Part shown: one piece after another, positions 44,205 through 55,814 of the stretch
Layout of the letters: each line of letters starts with the position of its first letter
Position numbering within the stretch: the stretch's first letter is position 1
Source: Lepeophtheirus salmonis
Lineage: Eukaryota > Arthropoda > Copepoda > Siphonostomatoida > Caligidae
Assembly: GCF_016086655.4 (NCBI RefSeq)
Contig: NC_052138.2
Coordinates: forward strand, 28,531,403 to 28,595,402
DNA: 64,000 nt
Direction of reading: 5' to 3'
The notes under the pieces: generated by a model
Database searches by the model: none
What the model was told of the DNA's origin: nothing
The model's input: the letters and a program-made list of their open reading frames with translations, nothing else
Program-made: the position numbers and the translations under genes

Positions 44205-45060
44205 TATAATATATAGTATGAATTGCTAGGAAGAATTGCGTTACGCTAACGTGAATAATCATTTTGGCTAAAAATCAGACCTCCTAGCCAAGACCTAGAT
44301 CTAAAAATAATCAAACAATTTAATGAATCGAGGACATAATTATTATATAAAACAATTACAAACTAAATATTTCAAAACATAGTAATACATCCATTGGTCT
44401 CCCTCGATGAAAGCGTTAATACCTCAAAATAATTCTTTTTTTAACTAGTCATGCATCTAACTGAGTCGGACAGTTTGTATTTTACAATGTCAATAGTATG
44501 ATCATAGGAATCAACACACATACTTGGTATTCTTAAAGAAAAAACAGCATATCTAGCTACAGAGGACAAAACGATTGGTCTCAAGTGTTCTCTATGAATT
44601 GGCTCTCCACTTTCTAACTTATTGGTAATAATAGCCTTGGTGCTCAAAATATTGAAATGTATTGCCCGATATTCAAAGCTTTTTCGTTTTTTGCTTTGTC
44701 GGGGTGTCGAACAAAATGCTTCTCTTTGATAGCATATACATTCCCCCCCCCTCCACAGTAAGAGAAATTTATTCAAGTAAAAAGGGAGCCAAAGGGCACT
44801 CGATAAAAGTATCAAAAATATTGTTAAAAAACATTCCACAATCCTTACAGGGATCGTACAAAACTTTATATCATTATAAAAATCTGCAATACAGACGTAA
44901 ACTTTCTTACTTTGACATTTGCCCACAAAAAAATTCCATATCGTGTTTGCCCAACACTCGAGAAGTGCCCATTTTTTTGCGGACTTTTTGACATATCTTG
45001 TTAGCTTCATCAGCACGTGAAGGCGAAAACACCATGTTTAAGTGAAAAGACACTGGATGT
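44205..45060 (-). repeat. Dispersed repeat D, copy 1, with conserved reading frame
   Basis: On the minus strand a 191-codon frame (45016-44441) contains, near its C-terminus, IITNKLESGEPIHREHLRPI, VLSSVARYAVFSLRIPS and SYDHTIDIVKYKLSDSVR. The inverted copy at 55264-55800 encodes a clearly related peptide. The non-coding tail after the stop is also shared, including CTTTCATCGAGGGAGACCAA, TCTTGGCTAGGAG and AACGCAATTC-TCCTAGCAATT. No known protein family was recognised. Two short hydrophobic stretches lie near residues 62-85. Confidence 0.6.
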
Positions 45061-45179
45061 AAATGATGGCTTTCAGATTTTTAAGGGGAAAGCGATGTTT
45101 CTCACATTTTAGTAGTTTTGAAACTAATGGATTTCTTTCTTTGGTTTAGTCTTAAGTGATATTTATTGACTGATTTAGA
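45061..45179. other. Short spacer
   Basis: Nothing recognised. Confidence 0.3.
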
Positions 45180-45490
45180 TTAATATTTCGCTTCTAACTG
45201 TGATCTCAGACCATAGATCTAAATTTAATTGTTTTCAAATCGTGGACTAATTTTCTCCTCACTCCTGATTTATGAGTAGCACAAACATGATTCATGCAAC
45301 ACATTTAACTTTATATAACCTCATTGTTCACAGCTGACGTCATCAACAGTTAATTTGAAGAATCGGTCTAGCCAGAATTTTAAATGAGACCGATCCAGTC
45401 TGAGCATCTTTAAGAAATTAATTCGATGTACTAAAACTTTTAACGATCTCAGACCAGTTTAGGTGTTTCAGACCTAACCCCAACTCTAAT
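45180..45490. repeat. Short-motif array (GATCTCAGACC)
   Basis: GATCTCAGACCA occurs at about 45208 and 45450 in the same orientation, with scattered related motifs (GGTCTAG, AGACCGATCCAGTCTGAG, CAGACCTAAC). It includes the GACGTCATCAA block shared with the 35.4-kb array. Confidence 0.45.
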
Positions 45491-45649
45491 GTTCAGCTAT
45501 GCTTGAGATTTTCCTTTTTATTTACTGGATAGTTAATCATTAATGAAGTTTGAGTGATTGAGATTAATTAATATATCGATGAACTAGAGCATAAACAATT
45601 AGTAGCAAAACAACAAACTACAGCTCCCTAGCTTACGTACCAGTCGAGA

Positions 45650-46345
45650 AAATGACACTTGAATATGATCGACGAATTTGTATTCGGTCACTCCCAACAT
45701 TTAGGCGTCTACAGGACCATCGTCTACCCCGTAAGTAATTCTGAAACGTTGGAGAGGAAGAAAGGCTCTGTCAAAAAGGCCAAATTGGACAAGGGGAGTT
45801 ACATACACAACCCAGGCCAATCCTTTCAAGTGCATGAGGGCCGTGCAAGAGATATCGAGAATTTAAACCAGTCTGTCCAGAGAGCTATCAAAAAAGTAGG
45901 TGGAAATAGCCTTGCGGGGATTGAAAGAAATCCATTTCTTACATTGCAAGACTCTTTTGAGTTATTTTGAACTCTTTTTAGGCACATTAGAGCCTCTTAA
46001 AGCTCCGATGCCAACCCCTTGACTACATATTTTGGCCCATGTCGAGAGGAAGGCCTGCACTGTTTTCATTCAAAAATATAGCCATTCAAAGCCACTTTAA
46101 GTCAGCACTGAGACGCCATGACAAAGGACTACATCTAGAGCGGGTGTAATGCCTTTTGCCGCCACCTGGAAGCCATCATTGCTTCTAAGGGTGGCTACAT
46201 TAATGATTATGATAACACAGGCACACATCTATTTATAGTATTATTTTGTTGAAATTATATTGTTAATTAATAAATTATATCTTGTTGAAGTTTAAAATTC
46301 AAAGTGTTCAGATTTTAATGGACTACTTGGTGCATATATATTATC
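45650..46345 (+). mobile_element. Internally deleted Tc1/mariner relic
   Basis: The N-terminal part (45659-45970) reads ERKKGSVKKAKLDKG and then VQRAIKKVGGNSLAGIERNP, the second helix-turn-helix and linker of a mariner-like transposase. It joins directly to a C-terminal part in other frames: NPLDYIFWPMSRGRPALFS (46.02 kb) and MTKDYI, stop, SGCNAF, then HLEAIIASKGGYIND (46.12-46.21 kb). The catalytic core is deleted. A likely 3' tip (AAAGTGTTCAGATTTTAATG) lies near 46302-46321; the 5' tip was not found. Confidence 0.7.
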
Positions 46346-49300
46346 ACAACGATTTCTTATAAAAAAAATTTAAAAAAATTTATTCCATATCTTATTTTTA
46401 TTTTTTTAAATAAAAATTACATTGGTATAATTTAGATACAAATATTCTTGGGGAGATTATACTCATAAGGAATATATTTGAAAGGGATACAAATTGATAT
46501 CTTTTTAGCATTATTTATAGTACTTTATTATATCATATTACTGGAGAATGAGAACAGTTCCATTCAAACATACAGAACATACAAAACTTAAAATAATGTG
46601 GAAGATATTATTTAATATAGAGGTGTTTTCAACAACTACTCAAGGGAATTTTAAGGAAAAAACTATTCTTATGATAGTTCCCAATTTTGCGACAATTACC
46701 CCGGGGGAATTTTGACATACTTCCCTCTCTGAGTTCATTTTTTCTAACTCTAAACTAATTTTTTTGAGGTAGATCTTTATTTTTGCTGGCAAAAGTAATT
46801 ATAAGGAATCCTAATTTTAAATTTACAATTTAAGGTTTTTTATAAACTACTTAATTAATACAAAGTTTCAGAAACCTTAGCAATATAAACACATAATATT
46901 AAATGCCTCTTACTCCCAATTTCCCCAGAAATTATAAGTATTACTCAGGAATGGCAGAATAATTTTTCATTATACTCAAAGTAACAGCCACACTGAAAGT
47001 ATAGTCAAAGCAATGAAAACATTATTAGAAAAAGTAAATGAAAATTATGGGTCAGAAAAGTTTTTCTTGGATAACTTGAGTACACTCACACGTAGTTACT
47101 CAATACATAGATTTTCTCTCTTCAGAAATGGCAGAATAATGATAACAGCTGGATAATTTATTATTTCTACATATTATATGCCTGAGTGAACTATAGTCAA
47201 GAGTTCTAAAAAGATGATCGATATTCTTTTTTTTGTTCTATAGAAGATTTTTTTTTTTCAACTTCATAAATACTTTTTATAGCTTAAAAAATGTATGTCA
47301 AAATTATTTTATACAATAAACTAAAATATATTTTTTGCATCTAAATAAATAAAGTAATTTTTTTTTCCTTTTTCATAATTTGATCGAGATGTGCGACCTA
47401 AAGATAACCTTGTAGTGCAATTTAATTTTGCATAGGTAATTTTTATATCATATTATAACTTTTTCAAACTAGCCGTATTTAAAATTCGAGAAAATTTGAA
47501 AAACAAACCGGCCTATTGTATAACCATATTATAACTTATTTTTATGCCATTTTATGCTAATATCTATAACAAATCTATGCAATAGAGGGATATATTTTAG
47601 ATACACGGTAAAATTTAAGTCGTTTTATTTGTTGGTCCAATAATATCTTAACAACTTAGAATAGGAAGGCTCTTGCAACCTCCCCTCCCTCAATGACTCA
47701 AAGAGATTCATGATACAAGCAAAAAGCGTTTCGGACCACCAACTTTTTTTATGACAGCTCTGGAGTAAATAAAAAATAAAGGACTAGACTAAGAACGGAA
47801 CTACTAGGTCGGGGAGAAACCTCAGTGGAAAAGCTAACAACCAAACGGTTGGACAAACTACGTCCCCTGAGGATTGATTTTGATACAAAAATACTATTTA
47901 AACACCCTTTTACTTTATCAAAGGAAAAATGTTACAAGAAACCATTGCCAACAAATTTGAAAGGAGTAATTGAGAAAGAACTCGACGTTTTAGCTAATTT
48001 TTCCGGCAATGGTCATTAATCATTAATGTGCTTGTATAAAAAAATGAAGAAACCTGTGATATTTTAGCAGTGTTATATTCAGTTAGAATGTTTGTTTGTC
48101 AGATAAAGGTTTGCCTTCTGGCCTTACAAAAATGGTATATAAAATATAAGATACTCCATCTTAAATCCTTCATTGAACATAATTAATAATATATTAAATA
48201 AATGAAAAATTACCTCATATTTCTTATCTCTTATGAAAAATTCATCAAAAGAAAAGTAAGTATAATGAGTATGAGAGAAAATCCTTAAATGATGTATTGT
48301 TATGTAATTATTTTATGATGTAATACTTTATAATCCTGTTTTTATGAGAGACACAAAGTGTTGCCTATAGAACTTTCTAGTATTTCAACAGGAACAAACG
48401 TGAAATTCCTCCTCCTTTAAACGGATAATTTAATATGTTTGTCATTTGATAACATATTAATAGGGATGGGATTTTTGAAGAGAAGAACACAAATATGGGA
48501 TTTTTCCTCGTGCTTTCCGAAAATCTCATCCTTTTTTATTGAATAGTCGGTTTCTACTCTTTGATGAAAGATCTCAGGTTATATCAATTATGTTTATACA
48601 TATAGCCTTTTTTCCACTTATTTCCCGCGTAATTTTGAAATTTTCCTTAAACCCCAATTTTAAGGCAATCATTCATATGGGTAAATCAAGGGGTAGGGAA
48701 CTAGAAATACTTGCCATAGGCTGTTCTCCGAACTAAAACCCTGTACCAGATGGAATTGGATATAATGTACGTCTATGAGTATAGATTAATTATAAAAGGA
48801 TTTTTTTTAATCCATGAAAATAGAAAAAACGATTGATCTTTTTTCTAAAAAAGGTCATTAAATGAAATAAATATGGACACAATAAATTACTAAACGCTAT
48901 AAAAAGGTTTTACTTTTTTTTGATAAAAGTCATACTCAAATATTATTTTTTTTTTTTTAAGTATTCTAAGGCTCCTCGGTTTATTTCTTAATAAAAAAAA
49001 TTGTTTGAAAAAAGAAAGGGCCCGAAGGTCTTGCTTTCTTTAATATTATACAATACAAATCATTAAATAGATGCAATAAAGGGAATTTGTATTATAAAAA
49101 AATATAAATACACATTTTAGTTTAAAGTTAATTTCCCTTTTTTATGATCTCTTTATCTATGTTACAAACGTTTATAAGATACAAATCTTTGAACTTACAA
49201 TTATTAATAATATTTGTTTTAAACTAATGAATTTTTCAAAAAACACCAAAAAGACTAAAAGAAATCGAAGAGACATCTCAGTCTGTAGTTTCTTTCTTAT

Positions 49301-50320
49301 ATCGATGAAACATACCATGCAATAGCATTTTGGCCGCAGGCTGAACCCCACATTTCTTATTGCTATTTAAGCTGTATAAAACAAATATGACCATTTAAAC
49401 TTTCAAGGGATATAGGTTTGGCCTTTCAAGTCAAACATATACATATATATAAGACAAGTTTTTAGGATATAATAACGATTCAGTGGCATATTTCGACATG
49501 AAAGAACTAAATAGATTAAAATATAAATTGATACAAACATTTCAGCATATATAAAATGAATTATTAATTACTTTATCTTGATTACAATTAATAAAAAATG
49601 TATAGAACCACCAAAAAAAATCGAGTCAAATGAAAAATCTTACTTAGAAGGTGATGTTTTGTATTTTTGAGGCCTAAAAAACTAAGTTTTATAACAATGA
49701 AGCCCCTTCTTTCAATTATATGAAAGAAATTAGTACATCTTAATAGTCTGGCTATCAAAAAGCTATCCATCTATTGCCTAGTTTTATTATATATTTTTAC
49801 CCTAAAAGGTCTAAAAATATGTTAGTACATTGTTATATATTTTATTTTCATTATATAGAATATATACAATAAATTAACTATTACAATGGTAAGAAAAATA
49901 TATTTTCCTCCATTTATCCAACTTTTATCGATCCAACAAATAATTAATTACACAAATCAAGCTATTTTTATGAATTTTGAGTATCTATTACTTCGATTTA
50001 ATTCAAATATAATTTTTTATTATTCGTATAAATTAGTATTCAATGCAGGTTTGGTTTTGTATTCCTAAAGCCATTTAGTAGATTTTAATCAAGATTGAAT
50101 TGAAATTTGTTCATTTCATTTTATGTATAAAAAATATTAACTTTGAGCCCAAAGGAGATGCCATGTATGATGCAATTCATGACGTCAGCAAAATACTCTA
50201 TTAAGTCGAGACGAAATATGAGCAAATACAAGGAAATTAGACGAAGACGAGACGAAATGAAACATTGGTTAAGAAATTAATACTGATGTGCACATAATTC
50301 AATATATTAAATAATAGAGT
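46346..50320. other. Long AT-rich region without a recognised gene
   Basis: No gene recognised. A pair of similar segments (about 46945-47020 and 47125-47220) share GAAATGGCAGAATAAT and CTATAGTCAA. A small plus-strand frame at 47825-48019 (EKLTTKRLDKLRPLRIDF and on) matches nothing I know. Many T runs (48948-48959 and others). Confidence 0.4.
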
Positions 50321-50329
50321 TTGTGTATG

Positions 50330-51254
50330 TGTTTTATGTGTGGCCGCAGATTGGGCATAGGAGACTGAAACTTTGCGTAGGTGGCTCTTTTAAACTTGGT
50401 CAGGCTAAGGCGAGGTCTATTTTTTTAGGGGGGGTCATATAACTGAACGACCTATATTCGCAAAACACAAAAACTGAGACTAGAAAAATGAATACCGTCT
50501 CAAAAACCATCTATATACATAGGTACGTCTCCTAAATTTATTCAAAATCATAAAAGTTATGCTTAAAAAAGAAATCGATGAAAATAACAATTTCGTTTTT
50601 TTGTTTTTTTTTTCAGGTTAAAAAAAATCAATTTCAATAGAAAATTGGATTCTTATATAGAATAAAGGTCGTAAAATTTTGTCTGAAAATTTGAGTACAT
50701 ATAAATTTGACACGTAAAAATTGATGTTTAACTGAAATATCTGTCATTTTCTGAATAATTTTTCATTTTTTTATTTTTTTTTCATCATACGTCAATTTTT
50801 AAGAAGAAATGCCACAAAAAAATGCATATTGGACATAAAATTATAAGCTTTAACATTACAAAAAAATAGTATATTCAATTTCCCGGAACATTTTATTACA
50901 TAATTTTTGCAATAATCGATGGTTATTTTTTCAACGACACTATTTTCCTTTTTTTTTCTTTTTTTGCAAGTACGAAAAATGTATTGAAAGGTTTTTGTTT
51001 ATCTTTACAATAACAATACATGCTACTATTAACTACTTTTTTGCAAAATTAGTGCAAAATAATGTTTTGCAATTTTCTTTGTAAGTTTTGATATGGCAAT
51101 TTTTTGACAAAAATAAAAGATAGACTTCTCATTTAGTGATTTTTTTCATTTTTACATATACCTATGTTAGTATGTTATTGGAAGTTTAGAACACTTTTTT
51201 TTTTAATTCAAAATTATATATTTCTTATAATATGTTGATACTATATTATCATGC
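50330..51254 (+). repeat. Dispersed repeat C, copy 2, first part
   Basis: Aligns by eye with 33230-34165: AACTTGGTCAGGCTAAGGCG, GGGGGGGTCATAT, AATTTATTCAAAATCA-AAAA, then AAAATTGATGTTTAACTGAAA and others. Interrupted at about 51255 by roughly 1.05 kb of foreign sequence. Confidence 0.6.
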
Positions 51255-52309
51255 TTGTCCGCACCGAAGGTGTCTAAACATTCAGAAGAAATAATACTGA
51301 CCAATGTTAACCTGATTTCCTGCTCCTTCCTTGGACCTAGAAATGTCAGTTAACCCTTAGCTAGTACATTATAAGTTGAATGCATCAAATGATCTGAACA
51401 TGTCAAATTTAGTTTATATTTTAATATTTATTATTTAAGTATAATGAGCCTATACTTACTTTAATTTTGTCAATATTATTTTTATGACAAGATAAGCAAC
51501 TTATCATCATCACCATAGTCGAAAAATTAATTTATATTCATTGGAGTGGCTCTTAATTTTTGAAATATAAATAGCCTCCCTAATAGCTCAACTCTAGTGG
51601 CGTAACTTTATCATCGGATCTGGGGATATATGTGGGTCATTTCATGAGAAATTTTCAGCAAGAAACAGATTTGACTAAAGAAAAAAAAATGATAGTAAAA
51701 AAGCTGCAGAGTTTATAAAAGATTAAAATACTACTTCCTGGATTTTTGTAGTTACTACCTGAATATATGTTTCTATTTTTTTATTTTCTAGCGCTTCATT
51801 CATTCTTGAGGAGAGAACCTATATTTGTATACGAATAAACTATAAAGTGTAGCCTCAAATGAGTTTTGTCATGAATGAACACGTTAATTTTCGGGGTTTT
51901 TTAAACATACTGGGGGATAGTATTATTATAGATGGTTTTTGGGATCATTTCCTCCACTTTCACACATTTGAAATAGAATAAGGGATGTTTTTTTTTTTTT
52001 TTTTTAACTATTACAAAACTCTCTGCATTTTATTTTCGTTAAAAAAATTTCAAAATTAATCTCAAATTAAAAAAAAGACAAGGATTGTGCTCACGCTAAC
52101 CATGGTCCTATATATCCTTCAATATCTCGAAAATAAAACCACAAATTTATGTAACTCTTTTATGCACACTCATTGTCTTGACTGTCGATAGAAGAACGAC
52201 AACTTTTCTATTTAATACATTTGTATAATCCCATGTTTTATTAAAAATAATTTATTTGTGTCTGATGTACAAAGGTCAAAATCCAGTGTGGAATGGGCAT
52301 GTAAAAAAA
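51255..52309. other. Segment interrupting repeat C copy 2
   Basis: Absent from copy 1. AT-rich, with a T run at 51988-52006 and no recognised protein or terminal repeat. It could be an insertion in copy 2 or a deletion in copy 1. Confidence 0.4.
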
Positions 52310-52567
52310 ATATATGGTAACCCTGACAATTTGACTAATATTTTGGAGGAGAGAAAGAATAATGCACATGACGTTTCATTAGATCAGCTACAATCAGCTG
52401 TTACAAGAGAGGAAGGAAAAAAGGATATAAACTATGACATTTGCTGGTATTACACTGATGTCGATCCCCAATTATATTTCCACAACAAATCCTCAGGGTT
52501 ACGCTCCGTCTTTTATGAGCACATACGAACATTCAGTCAGGTTTTGAATATAATTGAATCTATTTAG
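52256..52567 (+). CDS. Repeat C encoded peptide, unknown function
   Basis: A 103-codon frame. Residues 22-45 (YGNPDNLTNILEERKNNAHD, VSLDQ) are conserved in copy 1 at about 34170-34260. The downstream part DINYDICWYYTDVDPQLYFH has no counterpart preserved in copy 1. Because only the shared repeat part is conserved, it is likely a fragment of a protein encoded by an unclassified transposable element. The ATG used lies in the interrupting segment and is probably not the original start. Confidence 0.35.
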   Translation: MCLMYKGQNPVWNGHVKKIYGNPDNLTNILEERKNNAHDVSLDQLQSAVTREEGKKDINYDICWYYTDVDPQLYFHNKSSGLRSVFYEHIRTFSQVLNIIESI

Positions 52568-52569
52568 GA

Positions 52570-53300
52570 AAGGATGCTCACTACTCAAGAATCCAAGAAT
52601 AATGACAACTGCTAAGGAAAAGAAAATCCCTTCCTTATACTACTACCAATTCCAAATTAATGGGTCAGTTAAAAAACACACCGGATTACATGTATCGGGA
52701 TGTATGTCCTTCTTAGAAAAACAATGGTAAAAACACATTTATTTCAAAAACAGATACAGGTACAGACTTTAGACAAAAATAAAAGGTTTTTTAGAATTGA
52801 GTTACCTACGTAAGGCTTTGTTTAATTCTGATCACACCGCATTCATGGGCTCTGGGGTGGGGGGGTTCAAATTTGATTTTTTTTCATAAGAGAAGATCGA
52901 TTCCCCGAGTCTTAAATTTTTTTTAAAGGATTTAGGAAGAGGATTAGCGAGTTAGGGTTACTTTGTATATTCATTATGGTTGAAGAAGGAACATGATAAA
53001 TTAGTAATGACAATAAATAATTCACAAGGTAAAACATTTGAAATAATTGCTTTATATTTATAAAAATTAGTATTTTCACATGGTAAATTATATTTTGTAT
53101 TTTCAAAGTTGTCAAAAGGGGTGCAGATTTGATTATATTTACATCAAATGGACAGAATCAACAAAATGTTGTATACATAGAGGCTTCACAATAGAAATTT
53201 ACCTATTATATAATTATAATTTATAGTAAATCGTTTGGAGTTTAGAATTTTAACATAAATAAAATCTTTTTAATTGGCTATTTTTAAGATAGCGTGTTCA
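52570..53300. other. Stretch upstream of the GCAT-like gene
   Basis: No gene recognised. Contains a G run at 52856-52864. Its right end serves as the upstream region of the glycine C-acetyltransferase-like gene. Confidence 0.4.
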
Positions 53301-53306
53301 TTCGAG

Positions 53307-53315
53307 TATAAATAA
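53307..53315 (+). promoter_or_regulatory. TATA-like box of the GCAT-like gene
   Basis: TATAAATAA lies 31 bases before the first in-frame ATG (53338) and 94 before the second (53401). If transcription starts about 30 bases downstream, the first ATG would sit at the cap site and the second, ATGTCCTCCTCG, would be the better start. Confidence 0.4.
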
Positions 53316-53337
53316 AAATTATTTTCTTCCATGTTCT

Positions 53338-54420
53338 ATGTTTGTCTACAAAGTCTTTTGTGATATACTTCGACATACTCATTGCTATGTCCCACGTCAC
53401 ATGTCCTCCTCGTCCTCTTCTGCCATGAAGACTGTGAATGCACGGTTAGATGATGAATTAGAGGAAATCCGCTCTGCTGGTACGTGGAAAACAGAGCGAG
53501 TAATTACTTCCAAACAGGATATTAATATCCAAGTAGATGACTGCACCGGACCTATCTTGAACTTTTGTGCCAATAATTATTTGGGTCTCTCTGTAAGAAT
53601 TATTCGATAGGGGCCGGCGATTAAATTAGCGTGAAAAAAACCTTATTACTAAAAGTACAATGAAATCTGTTTTTTTCTTTTGTTTTTAATATTCTAAAAT
53701 ATGAATTGATTGCTGATGGATGTGCTGTATCCACTCAGTCGAAATAATTCCTTTCATCCTTAATAAATTTCTCAATCTTGCTCTTGAAGGAAGGACAGCC
53801 CTTATTTACGAGGCCCCTGTCCATTTTAGCCATTTCTATTGAGTTTACTAGAGTTGTTTTGGACATTGAAGATAGCTCTAACCAAAATAGTCCTTAGAAT
53901 TAAGATCTGGATTACTAGGGGGTCATATCTCCTTCCCCACTCACCATTACAGTTCACTTGATCACTTTTCAAGGATCATTTGTCCCCTCCAAGGCATTTC
54001 CTATCCCTTGTACGGTTCTTAAGGGTACAGATGCGAGTTCAAATACCTCCTTGGTGAATATTTTCCATTCCTGGTAAGGGCAAATCTTCATATCTACTCA
54101 CTAGCTTGAATTTCCTCTATTTTTTCATTACCTGTGTCATTATGACATGCTAAATATCTCTATATATCTAAGAACCTACTTTTTTAACAAAATATTAGCC
54201 CAACATGCATTATAGAACTATTATGGATGTTATTTCACGCTAATTTCGTTGTCAGACCCTCTGCATTGTACAATTTTATTTTATGTGTCTTATTTTTCCT
54301 CATTTACAAATGTAACAGTGCCACCCACAAGTCGTTGCATCTGGAAAAATGGTGATGGACTCGCAAGGAGCTGCCTTAAGCTCAGTTCGTTTCATTTATG
54401 GAACACAAAACATTCATAAG
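53338..54420 (+). CDS. GCAT: Glycine C-acetyltransferase (2-amino-3-ketobutyrate CoA ligase), exons 1-2, partial
   Basis: GCAT is a PLP enzyme of mitochondria that converts 2-amino-3-ketobutyrate and CoA to glycine and acetyl-CoA in threonine breakdown. Exon 1 (53338 or 53401 to 53592) reads ELEEIRSAGTWKTERVITSK and ILNFCANNYLGLS, matching the family's 'El..Ir.aGTwKsERvItS.Q' and 'iLNFCANNYLGLs' blocks. Exon 2 (54319-54420) reads CHPQVVASGKMVMDSQGAAL and SSVRFIYGTQNIHK, the family 'HPeVi.a....l...GaGLSSVRFIcGTQ.iHK' block. Splice sites are intact (CTCT|GTAAGA, TAACAG|TGC, CATAAG|GTAATT), both phase 0, and no stops occur. The N-terminal extension is variable in the family and would act as a mitochondrial signal. 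Exons for the PLP-binding core (about 330 residues) were not found up to 64000, so the gene continues past a very long intron or is a truncated copy. Confidence 0.85.
53700..54110 (-). pseudogene. Deleted Tc1/mariner relic in GCAT intron 1
   Basis: Minus-strand pieces: IFTKEVFELASVPLRTVQGI (54.05 kb, helix-turn-helix part), then PPSNPDLNSKDYFG, a stop, SYLQCPKQL (53.93-53.86 kb, the 'PPsSPDLNPlDYfvW' motif), then MDRGLVNKGCPSFKSKIEKF (53.83-53.77 kb, C-terminal motif). The centre of the transposase is missing. It probably accounts for much of the 726-base intron. Confidence 0.65.
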
Positions 54421-55263
54421 GTAATTGAACTTTCAATTTTTTTTACATAAAGTAATTATTATCATTGTTTTTTTACTACTTGATCTCAGGCACACAAATT
54501 TATAAAAGTATTTATCTAGAACATGAATAACCCGTGCTGTCGACTTGAGCTCAAACTTAGTCGATTAACACTTATCGTGATATTATGAAAATGTGATAAA
54601 TATCAACAGTTTACATTAATATCAATATATATTTTTTTTAAATGAAGATGCATCATTCTAGACTTTAGGTTAGATTATTCGTAAATCTTGACAAAATAAA
54701 TTAAAATATAGTGTGTTCCGTTGTATGGGCTACACATAAAATATGTTGGTGTTTAGTTATTTTTTCATTTTTAACCTTCTCGCATTAAATATTTTTCGAG
54801 CCTTTAACCCTTTTTATCTCATAAATTAATTGATAGGATAAAGGATAGAATATCAAAATCTAGGATTCAAAGTTGATTGGAAATATATAATGAATTTTAG
54901 AGGATAATGAATAATTTCTATTTTTAAACAAATTGAAAGATGCCTTAAGATATTTTCAATGATTTAATATTTAATTTGTTTTCCTCTGGTCTTTTTATAT
55001 ATATTTTAATGATATTTTTTTGGTATAATAAATAAATAAACTGAGATAAAATATAGAAATGAATAGAAAAATATTAATGATGAAGAATCTTCAAATGGTG
55101 ATAATAAATGTTCTTCTAAATTATTATATTTGGGCAAAAATCGGTATCATTTTCTTCAATCTTTTTATGAGATTTAAGGTAAAGCTTCATTGGAGTGTGG
55201 GGAAGCTATGATAAATTACATTTTGAACAAATACATCCTTCTAATTTGGACTGCATTAAAGGA
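54421..55263. other. Downstream intron or spacer after GCAT exon 2
   Basis: AT-rich, no exon with GCAT similarity was found here. Confidence 0.4.
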
Positions 55264-55805
55264 CAGTAAGAGTTCAAAGGCATTGGCTTATGGATTCCAT
55301 TTTTGTTTGCCATTGAATGTAATTTTGTAAAAAGACGCTTTTGGAGAAACAAAAAATGGAAATTTGATATTTCCCTCTTTTGAGTGCCAAGCCCTTATTG
55401 CCAATAAATTGGTAAGGGGAGAACCAATTCTCAGAGAAACCCTGAAGGCAATAGTTTTGTCCTCTGCTGCAAGATATGTTGCTTTTGCATTGAAAATACC
55501 AAGAACGGGTTGTGATTCCTGGGACCATACTATTGGTATTGTCAAATATAAATTGTCATATTCAACAAGATATAGAACTACTTTAAAAACAGTTGTCTGG
55601 AGGTATGAACGCTTTCATCGAGGGAGACCAATGGATTGATTTTTATATTTTATACATTTTATGGTGTGAATTTTTGATTGTTGGAATCTTTAACTGTTTA
55701 TAGGTGTAGATCTTGGCTAGGAGTACTAATTTTAAGCTAAAATGCTTATTTATGTTAATACAACGCAATTCCTTCTAGCAATTCATATTAATATTTTGTA
55801 TATAT
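55264..55805 (+). repeat. Dispersed repeat D, copy 2, with conserved reading frame
   Basis: The plus-strand frame 55364-55639 reads ALIANKLVRGEPILRETLKA, IVLSSAARYVAFALKIPR and SWDHTIGIVKYKLS, related residue by residue to copy 1 at 44.44-44.66 kb (minus). The 3' tail matches too (GCTTTCATCGAGGGAGACCA; TCTTGGCTAGGAGTACTAAT; AACGCAATTCCTTCTAGCAA). The upstream 100 bases are readable on both strands but do not resolve to one frame with copy 1. Confidence 0.6.
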
Positions 55806-55814
55806 ATCCACATA

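Noticed and set aside
44662..44991. Plus-strand 109-codon frame
   Set aside because: Antisense to repeat D copy 1. The minus-strand frame is the one conserved in copy 2.
55274..55545. Two overlapping minus-strand frames of 84-85 codons
   Set aside because: Antisense to the conserved plus-strand frame of repeat D copy 2.
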